Part shown: positions 6,535 through 11,179 of the stretch, one piece after another | Position numbering within the stretch: the first letter of the stretch is position 1 | Layout of the letters: the number at the start of each line of letters is the position of its first letter | Assembly (NCBI GenBank): GCA_900321945.1 | Contig: ONXY01000402.1 | Location: 1-11,179 of the forward strand | Length of the DNA: 11,179 nt | Source: an uncultured Eubacteriales bacterium | GTDB lineage: Bacteria > Bacillota_A > Clostridia > Christensenellales > Aristaeellaceae | Direction of reading: 5' to 3' | Made by a program: the position numbers and the translations under genes | Notes under the pieces: generated by a model | What the model saw: the letters and a program-made list of their open reading frames with translations, nothing else | What the model was told of the DNA's origin: nothing | The model's database searches: none

Positions 6535-6544
6535 ATTTTCACAA
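6523..6544. promoter_or_regulatory. Candidate operator palindrome TTGTGA-N10-TCACAA
   Basis: Perfect 6-base arms TTGTGA (6523-6528) and TCACAA (6539-6544), spaced by 10 bases. They straddle the predicted -10 and transcript start of the glpA-like operon, a classic repressor position. The half-sites resemble those of Rex, CRP/FNR and LacI-family operators, but the spacer is longer than the 4-6 bases those use. The regulator is unknown. Confidence 0.35.
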
Positions 6545-6562
6545 AGGTTCCGGAGGGATAAT

Positions 6563-8029
6563 ATGGAAAAAAACACGGATATTCTGATCATAGGCGCCGG
6601 AGTCGCCGGGTGCGCCGCCGCGCGGGAGCTCAGCCGCTACACCGCCGGCGTCACCGTGCTCGAGCGCGGGTGGGATATAGCCGAGGGCGCCTCCAAGGCG
6701 AACAGCGGTATCGTCCACGCCGGCTACGACGCGGTTCCCGGCACTCTGAAGGCGAAGCTCAACGTGGAAGGGGCCGCGCTCTATCCCGCTCTGTGCGCGG
6801 AGCTCGGCGTGCCCTACAGCGCCTGCGGCGCGCTTGTCGTCGGGTTTTCGGAGGAGGACCGGGAGACGCTGGGCGAACTTCTGGCCCGGGGCGTGGCCAA
6901 CGGCGTCGCCGGGCTGAGGATCATCGGCCGGGAGGAGGCGCTGGCCCTCGAGCCGAACCTGAATCCTGAGGTGCTCTGCGCGCTTCTTGTCCCGACCAGC
7001 GGAATTGTCAGCCCCTACGAGATGACCTTCGCGCTCGCGGACGACGCCGCGCTGAACGGCGTCTCCTTCCGGTTCGGGGTCAGCGTGACCGCCGTTTCCC
7101 GCGCGGAGGAAGGAGGCTTCCTGGTTGAGACGGACGGAGACGCCTGGCGGTGCCGGATCCTGGTCAACTGCGCCGGCACGTCCTCCGCGGAGCTTCACAA
7201 CATGCTTTCCCCGGCAAAAAAGAAGATCATCTTCCGCCGCGGGCAGTATTACCTGCTGGACCGGCCTGTGTCCGCTCCCTTCTCCCGCACGATCTTCCAG
7301 TGCCCGACGAAGATGGGCAAGGGCGTGCTGGTAACCCCCACGGTCCACGGCAACGTGCTTCTGGGCCCGAGCGCCGAGGATATCCCGGACGCCCTCGACA
7401 CGGCGACCACGCAGGAAGGCCTTGATTTTGTCGTTGAAAAGGTCAGGCTTACCTGGCCCGGCGTTTCGCTCAGAACGAATATCACCAATTTCAGCGGTGT
7501 GCGCGCGCACGAGGAAAGCGGCGACTTCTCGGCCGGCCGCACGGAGGGATGCCCGGGCGCCTACGAAGCCGTCGGCTTCGAGAGCCCGGGTCTTTCCGCG
7601 GCGCCGGCGCTGGGCCGTTACCTGGCGGAGATGATCGCTTCCGATCAGGGGCTCGTCCGGAAGACGGAAACCGTGCCGTTTCCGGTCCGTTCCGTACCCT
7701 TCCGGGAGATGTCCCCGGAGGAGCAGGCGGAAGCCGTCCGCCGTAATCCTCTGTACGGGAATATCATCTGCCGGTGCGAAACGGTTACCGAGGCGGAAAT
7801 CGTCGCCGCGATCCACCGGCCGGTGCCCGCCCAGAGCATCGACGCGGTCAAGCGCCGCGTCCGTGCCGGAATGGGACGCTGCCAGGGCGGCTTCTGCTCC
7901 CCGCGCGTCGCGGCGATTATCTCCCGGGAAGCCGGCATACCGCTGCAGGACGTCACGAAGAACGGCGGCCGGAGCTGGCTGCTTACCGGAACCCTGACCG
8001 AAAAGGCGGAAAGGAGGGATCCTTCCTGA
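6563..8029 (+). CDS. glpA: GlpA-like FAD-dependent oxidoreductase with C-terminal BFD-type [2Fe-2S] domain (probable glycerol-3-phosphate dehydrogenase)
   Basis: A 488-residue flavoprotein, probably oxidising glycerol 3-phosphate to dihydroxyacetone phosphate. Residues 1-360 form a DAO-type fold: the FAD motif GAGVAG at 11-16, Glu34 for the ribose, and KANSGIVHAGYD near 55, the FAD/substrate block shared by GlpA and L-2-hydroxyglutarate oxidases. A BFD-like domain follows with CRC (Cys403, Cys405) and CQGGFC (Cys440, Cys445), the expected four ligands for a [2Fe-2S] cluster. ATG at 6563 has GGAGG 6 bases upstream. The upstream in-frame ATG at 6485 would read through the promoter and is rejected. 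First gene of a three-gene operon, overlapping or nearly touching the next. Substrate is assigned from the GlpA/DUF1667 gene set known in Clostridia and Thermotoga. No glpK or glpF is visible here, so another 2-hydroxyacid remains possible. Confidence 0.85.
   Translation: MEKNTDILIIGAGVAGCAAARELSRYTAGVTVLERGWDIAEGASKANSGIVHAGYDAVPGTLKAKLNVEGAALYPALCAELGVPYSACGALVVGFSEEDRETLGELLARGVANGVAGLRIIGREEALALEPNLNPEVLCALLVPTSGIVSPYEMTFALADDAALNGVSFRFGVSVTAVSRAEEGGFLVETDGDAWRCRILVNCAGTSSAELHNMLSPAKKKIIFRRGQYYLLDRPVSAPFSRTIFQCPTKMGKGVLVTPTVHGNVLLGPSAEDIPDALDTATTQEGLDFVVEKVRLTWPGVSLRTNITNFSGVRAHEESGDFSAGRTEGCPGAYEAVGFESPGLSAAPALGRYLAEMIASDQGLVRKTETVPFPVRSVPFREMSPEEQAEAVRRNPLYGNIICRCETVTEAEIVAAIHRPVPAQSIDAVKRRVRAGMGRCQGGFCSPRVAAIISREAGIPLQDVTKNGGRSWLLTGTLTEKAERRDPS
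8011..8028 (+). promoter_or_regulatory. Ribosome site placed for a CTG start
   Basis: AAGGAGG at 8011-8017, then 8 bases, then CTG at 8026-8028. The CTG overlaps the TGA of the previous gene as CTGA. The only other in-frame starter, GTG at 8041, is 23 bases from the site, too far for normal initiation. Confidence 0.5.
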
Positions 8030-9291
8030 AACCGGAATATGTGGACATTCTGATCATCGGCGCGGGTCCGGCCGGACTGGCCGCCGCGGCCGCCGCCCGG
8101 GAGGACGGCGTGGAATCCGTTCTGGTGCTGGAGCGGGAGGCGGAGCCCGGGGGCATTCTCCGCCAGTGCATTCATAACGGCTTCGGGCTTCACCGGTTCA
8201 AAGAGGAGCTGACAGGCCCGGAATACGCCCGGAGGGATATCGACCGGGCGGAGGAACTGGGTATTCCGGTCGAGTGCGGCACGACGGTGCTTTCGGTCTC
8301 GCCGGACAGGACTGTAACCTGCGTCTCCGCGGAGAAGGGCCTGCGGCAGATCCGGGCCGGAGCGGTCGTTCTGGCCATGGGGTGCCGGGAGCGGCCCCGC
8401 GGCGCGCTCTGCACGCCCGGCACGCGCTGCGCCGGCATCTATTCCGCCGGCACCGCGCAGCGGTTTGTGAATCTGGAAGGTTTCATGCCCGGAACCCGCG
8501 TCGTGATCCTCGGATCCGGAGACATCGGTCTGATCATGGCCAGACGCATGACCCTGCAGGGGGCGAAGGTGCTGGCCTGCGTGGAAATCATGCCCTATTC
8601 CTCCGGCCTGAACCGGAATATTGTTCAGTGCCTGCAGGACTACGGCATCCCGCTCTATCTGAGCCATACCGTCACGGAGATCCGCGGGCGGGAGCGGCTG
8701 GAGAGCGTGACGGTCGCCCGGGTGGACGAAAACCGCCGTCCCGTCCCCGGCACGGAAATGGTCTTTGAGTGCGACACGCTCCTTCTTTCCGTCGGGCTGA
8801 TTCCGGAAAACGAGCTGAGCGAAGGCGCGGGGGTCCGGATATCCCCCGCCACATCCGGCGCGGTGGTCAGCGATACCCTCGAGACTTCCGTACCCGGCGT
8901 TTTCGCCTGCGGAAACGTGCTGCACGTCCACGACCTGGTGGACCATGTGTCCGAGGAAAGCTTCCGCGCGGGCCATGCCGCGGCGGCTTTTGTCCGGAAC
9001 GCGCTCCGGAAGGCGCCGTGCATTACCGTGCAGGACGGGCCGGGCGTCCGCGGAACCGTTCCGCAGAAGATCCGGATGAATCCGGAGGAGCCCGTCACGC
9101 TGATGTTCCGTCCCTCCGGCGTTTTCCGGAACGCGGAGGCCGTCGTGCGCTGCGGCGGGAAGGAGCTTTTCCGGCGGAAGGCCATGATTTTCACACCCGG
9201 CGAAATGGTATCCTACGTCCTGAAGCCTGATCTTTTCGCGGGTCTGGACGGTTCCGGGACCCTGACAGTGAGCATTGAGAAAGGAGACTGA
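8026..9291 (+). CDS. FAD/NAD(P)-binding pyridine nucleotide oxidoreductase, partner of the GlpA-like protein
   Basis: Flavoprotein of 421 residues (416 if started at GTG 8041). FAD motif GAGPAG at 12-17 with Glu36 closing strand 2, GGILRQCIHNGFG near 46, the GCRERPRG block near 121, the NAD(P) motif GSGDIG at 163-168, and the second FAD contact VFACGNVLHVHD near 295. Only single cysteines occur where disulfide reductases have CxxC, so it is not a thioredoxin-reductase type enzyme. A C-terminal beta-rich part of about 95 residues follows. In this gene set the protein probably passes electrons between the GlpA-like FAD/[2Fe-2S] subunit and NAD(P) or another carrier. The start is uncertain: CTG at 8026 has the correct ribosome-site spacing and overlaps the previous stop. 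GTG at 8041 is the conventional alternative. Confidence 0.85.
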   Translation: MKPEYVDILIIGAGPAGLAAAAAAREDGVESVLVLEREAEPGGILRQCIHNGFGLHRFKEELTGPEYARRDIDRAEELGIPVECGTTVLSVSPDRTVTCVSAEKGLRQIRAGAVVLAMGCRERPRGALCTPGTRCAGIYSAGTAQRFVNLEGFMPGTRVVILGSGDIGLIMARRMTLQGAKVLACVEIMPYSSGLNRNIVQCLQDYGIPLYLSHTVTEIRGRERLESVTVARVDENRRPVPGTEMVFECDTLLLSVGLIPENELSEGAGVRISPATSGAVVSDTLETSVPGVFACGNVLHVHDLVDHVSEESFRAGHAAAAFVRNALRKAPCITVQDGPGVRGTVPQKIRMNPEEPVTLMFRPSGVFRNAEAVVRCGGKELFRRKAMIFTPGEMVSYVLKPDLFAGLDGSGTLTVSIEKGD

Positions 9292-9293
9292 CC

Positions 9294-9650
9294 GTGGAGC
9301 AGCGGATTACCTGTATCAACTGCCCGGTGGGATGCCGGATGGACGTGACCCTGAGCGAAACGGGGGAAGTGCTGAAGGTGGAAGGAAACACCTGCCCCCG
9401 GGGGGATAAATATGCGCGGCAGGAGTGCACCCTTCCCCTCCGGATGATCACCGCCGTCGTTCCCGCGGAAAACAGCGCGGTTCCCCTGTCTGTCAAAACC
9501 GCCTCCCCGGTTCCGAAGAAGCTGATTCCCGAGGTGATGGCCGCGGTGCGCGGAATACATGTATGCCCTCCCGTGTCCATCGGGCAGGTGCTTCTATCCG
9601 ACGTGTGCGGCACAGGGGTCGATGTCGTCGCCACCCGGGATCTGAAGTAA
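9294..9650 (+). CDS. DUF1667 domain protein, cysteine-rich small subunit of the GlpA-type complex
   Basis: Small cytoplasmic protein of 118 residues that matches the DUF1667 pattern. An N-terminal cysteine cluster Cys7-x2-Cys10-x3-Cys14 (ITCINCPVGC) is followed by GNTCPRGDKYARQEC (Cys34, Cys45) and later Cys91 and Cys105. The cluster spacing suggests an Fe-S or zinc site. Start is GTG at 9294 with AAGGAG 7 bases upstream, 2 bases after the previous stop, so the three genes are surely co-translated. In this gene set it takes the place of GlpC, the iron-sulfur electron-transfer subunit of the E. coli anaerobic enzyme, but it is far smaller and has no membrane-binding part. Its biochemical role is not established, so electron transfer is inference from the cysteines and neighbours. 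Confidence 0.88.
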   Translation: MEQRITCINCPVGCRMDVTLSETGEVLKVEGNTCPRGDKYARQECTLPLRMITAVVPAENSAVPLSVKTASPVPKKLIPEVMAAVRGIHVCPPVSIGQVLLSDVCGTGVDVVATRDLK

Positions 9651-9700
9651 TGCAGGTCCGGGCCGGAAAAGAGCGGAGCGGGCGGAAGGAAAATCCGTAC

Positions 9701-9729
9701 TTGTATCACCCGTCCGTTTCTGCTATAAT
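9701..9729 (+). promoter_or_regulatory. Extended -10 promoter for yajC
   Basis: TTGTAT (9701-9706), 17-base spacer, extended TGC then a perfect TATAAT (9724-9729). The transcript would start near 9736, about 32 bases before the ATG. No terminator is seen between the DUF1667 gene and this promoter, so read-through into yajC is possible. Confidence 0.72.
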
Positions 9730-9767
9730 CCTCCCCGGATCCAAAGAAAGAAAAGGAGTTTTTGCCG

Positions 9768-10157
9768 ATGATTTTTGAAAAACTGTTTGGAATCGCCTCA
9801 GCCGTCGCGGAGCAGGCCCCCGCAGCCGCCGACGCGGCCGCTGAAACGCCCGTCAATCCCGTAGCCGCCATGGTCACGACCTTTCTTCCGATGATCCTGA
9901 TCTTCGTGGTTTTCTACTTCTTCCTGATCCGCCCGCAGCGGAAAAAGGACAAGAAGGTCAAGGAGATGCTGAACAATCTGAAGGCCGGCGACAGAGTCTG
10001 CACGATCGGCGGCATCTACGGCACGATTATCGGGCTCAAGGACGACACCGTGACCCTTTCCGTCGGAAGGGACAACCTGAGCATGGTGATCGCCCGCTGG
10101 GGCATCCGCAGCGTCGAGGAAGTCACGATCGAAAACGACGCGGAGGCGCTGAACTGA
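9768..10157 (+). CDS. yajC: Preprotein translocase subunit YajC
   Basis: Single-pass membrane protein of 129 residues that associates with SecDF in the Sec translocon. An Ala/Pro-rich N-terminal stretch (about 1-35) is followed by a transmembrane helix (about 36-55) ending in FFLIRPQRKKDKK, the diagnostic YajC motif. A small cytoplasmic beta domain follows with LKAGDRVCTIGGIYGTI near 73-89. Length is within the family range. ATG at 9768 is chosen because AAGGAG lies 9 bases upstream. TTG at 9762 would be too close to it. In many bacteria yajC lies next to tgt, secD or secF, but here it stands alone with its own promoter and ends in a terminator shared with dnaX. Confidence 0.95.
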   Translation: MIFEKLFGIASAVAEQAPAAADAAAETPVNPVAAMVTTFLPMILIFVVFYFFLIRPQRKKDKKVKEMLNNLKAGDRVCTIGGIYGTIIGLKDDTVTLSVGRDNLSMVIARWGIRSVEEVTIENDAEALN

Positions 10158-10170
10158 TTCCCTCCGCATT

Positions 10171-10202
10171 AAAAACCCCGGAGATCGTTCTCCGGGGTTT
10201 TT
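10171..10202. terminator. Bidirectional rho-independent terminator between yajC and dnaX
   Basis: Perfect 14-base arms (AAAAACCCCGGAGA / TCTCCGGGGTTTTT) around a TCGT loop. GC-rich core with A5 on one side and T5 on the other, so it can stop transcription from both convergent genes. It begins 13 bases after the yajC stop and ends 13 bases before the dnaX stop. Confidence 0.95.
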
Positions 10203-10215
10203 CGTATGCGTTTCC

Positions 10216-11179
10216 TTATTTTTCGTCCGGAAGCCGGTCGACCACGCTGACCGATTTCGCTCCGAACGTTTCCCTCATTTCCCGGACGTACTCCTCGTCG
10301 GAGGCCGTCTCCTGATCGCGCTTTTCCTGAATCCTGTCCAGCGCTTTGAAAGCGCTCTGAACGCCCGACGCGGCCGTCAGCTCCGCCTCGATTTTCTCCC
10401 GGCGGTCCCTGCTGTTCAGGCTCTGCACAATGATCTCAAAACCCGGATTGGCTTTCCAGGAGTAAACGGATCCGTCGAAGCCCTGAAACTGTCCCATCTG
10501 CATCATGCCGTGGATGGCCGGCTCCGTCTTCTGCAGGCGCTTCAGCGCTTCCTTCCAAACGTCCTCCGCGCTGCGGCCCGTCGGCGTCAGCGCCGCGCGC
10601 GCCCTGTTCCCCGTTTCCGCGGACGGCCCCGCCCCGGTGGCGGCGGGTTCCGTTTTTTCTTTCCCGGCGGACTTTTCCGGCTTCTTTTCCGCGGCTGTAA
10701 CGACAATCTGTCCGTCGAGCCGGTCCTTCAGCCCGCTGATCTCATTCTCAAGCTCCGCGATCCGGTCGTTCAGCGCCAGCGTGTCGGTCTCAGCGGTGCG
10801 CAGGCAGCATTTGAGCCCCGCGTTTTCCAGCGCGGTCCGGGGCGAATACAGATATTTCATTTCCGATTCCAGGCTCATGAATATATCCAGCATGTTCATC
10901 AGCCGGGAAGAGCTGATTTTTTCCCCCGCGCGGAAATAATCCTCCGCGGCCGCGTCGGTCAGGTCCAGAATCTCCGCGGTCTCCTTTCCGCAGCATTTCG
11001 CGGTCAGAATCGCGCGCAGATGCTCGCTGAAGCTCCGGGCAAAAGCCGCGGGCTCCTTTCCGTCCCGCATCAGCCTGTCGATGAGCCGCAGAACGCCTGC
11101 CGCGTCTTCGTCCGTCAGCGCGTCGCTGAACCGGAAAAGGAACGCGGAATCGGTCGTTCCCAGAACGCTCTGAACCAGC
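10216..11179 (-). CDS. dnaX: DNA polymerase III subunit gamma/tau, C-terminal 320 residues (5' end outside window)
   Basis: Clamp-loader subunit of the replisome. The ATPase domains are outside the window. The visible part begins in the domain III oligomerisation region: VQSVLGTTDSAFLFRF, then FSEHLRAIL near 50 and MKYLYSPRTALE near 107, all typical of DnaX after the ATPase. A short coiled coil (about 131-155, ALNDRIAELENEISGLKDRL) and a charged Ala/Pro/Glu/Lys linker (about 157-203) follow. The C-terminal domain (about 204-290, from DVWKEALKRLQ through LNSRDRREKIEAEL) resembles the tau-specific region of Firmicutes DnaX, which contacts the polymerase and helicase. The frame stays open from the right edge to TAA at 10216. 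Whether a shorter gamma form exists cannot be judged. recR and the YbaB gene, common dnaX partners, are not downstream here. Confidence 0.9.
   Translation of the reverse strand, partial: LVQSVLGTTDSAFLFRFSDALTDEDAAGVLRLIDRLMRDGKEPAAFARSFSEHLRAILTAKCCGKETAEILDLTDAAAEDYFRAGEKISSSRLMNMLDIFMSLESEMKYLYSPRTALENAGLKCCLRTAETDTLALNDRIAELENEISGLKDRLDGQIVVTAAEKKPEKSAGKEKTEPAATGAGPSAETGNRARAALTPTGRSAEDVWKEALKRLQKTEPAIHGMMQMGQFQGFDGSVYSWKANPGFEIIVQSLNSRDRREKIEAELTAASGVQSAFKALDRIQEKRDQETASDEEYVREMRETFGAKSVSVVDRLPDEK

Noticed and set aside
6523..6544. Calling the palindrome a Rex, CRP or lac-type operator
   Set aside because: Half-sites match but the 10-base spacer is 4-6 bases too long for those families, so no regulator is named.
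6539..8976. Two long minus-strand open frames (425 and 443 codons) opposite the two flavoprotein genes
   Set aside because: Both are shadows of strongly supported plus-strand genes with Rossmann motifs, and they overlap one another.
9651..9700. Possible terminator after the DUF1667 gene
   Set aside because: Only a TCCGG/CCGGA pair with a one-base loop and a short A run is present. There is no usable hairpin with a T tract.
10653..10658. Run of six A residues (minus strand) in dnaX as a programmed frameshift site for a gamma form
   Set aside because: The run is followed by CG and its register relative to the reading frame does not give an X-XXY-YYZ heptamer. The -1 frame does not stop soon after, and the site is far downstream of the usual position.

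Overview
The window looks like chromosome from a GC-rich member of the Bacillota, most likely class Clostridia. The evidence is the protein style (a MurF with a membrane domain, a Gly/Lys tail on the D-Ala-D-Ala ligase, a three-gene glycerol-3-phosphate dehydrogenase set ending in a DUF1667 protein), strong GGAGG ribosome sites and sigma-A promoters. Placement below class is a guess. It is a densely packed housekeeping region: eleven protein genes, no RNA genes, no mobile elements, no CRISPR, and no gap over about 150 bases without a gene.

Left block (1-6416, minus strand). Six genes are read leftwards from a promoter near 6444-6472: a PfkB-family sugar-phosphate kinase, a GNAT acetyltransferase with a TTG start, an alpha/beta hydrolase with a GTG start, membrane-fused murF, ddl, and dxs (runs off the left edge). 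Gaps are 2-32 bases, so this is probably one operon. Ddl makes D-Ala-D-Ala and MurF adds it to the peptidoglycan precursor. Dxs starts the isoprenoid route that supplies the undecaprenyl lipid carrier. The kinase may supply triose phosphates, but this is inference.

Middle block (6506-9650, plus strand). A divergent promoter drives three tightly linked genes: a GlpA-like FAD oxidoreductase with a C-terminal [2Fe-2S] domain, a second FAD/NAD(P) oxidoreductase whose best start codon is CTG, and a small cysteine-rich DUF1667 protein. Together they resemble the anaerobic glycerol-3-phosphate dehydrogenase complex of Clostridia and Thermotoga. The shared intergenic region holds two divergent extended -10 promoters and a TTGTGA-N10-TCACAA palindrome over the -10 of the glp-like operon.

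Right block (9701-11179). yajC (Sec accessory protein) has its own extended -10 promoter. It converges on dnaX (C-terminal part of DNA polymerase III tau, minus strand, runs off the right edge). A perfect 14-bp bidirectional terminator hairpin separates them.

I found no convincing new biological system. The points most worth checking are the divergent Ddl active site and its Gly/Lys tail, the MurF whose substrate-binding domain is replaced by a membrane domain, the CxxC motif in Dxs, the CTG start, and the palindrome in the divergent promoter region.
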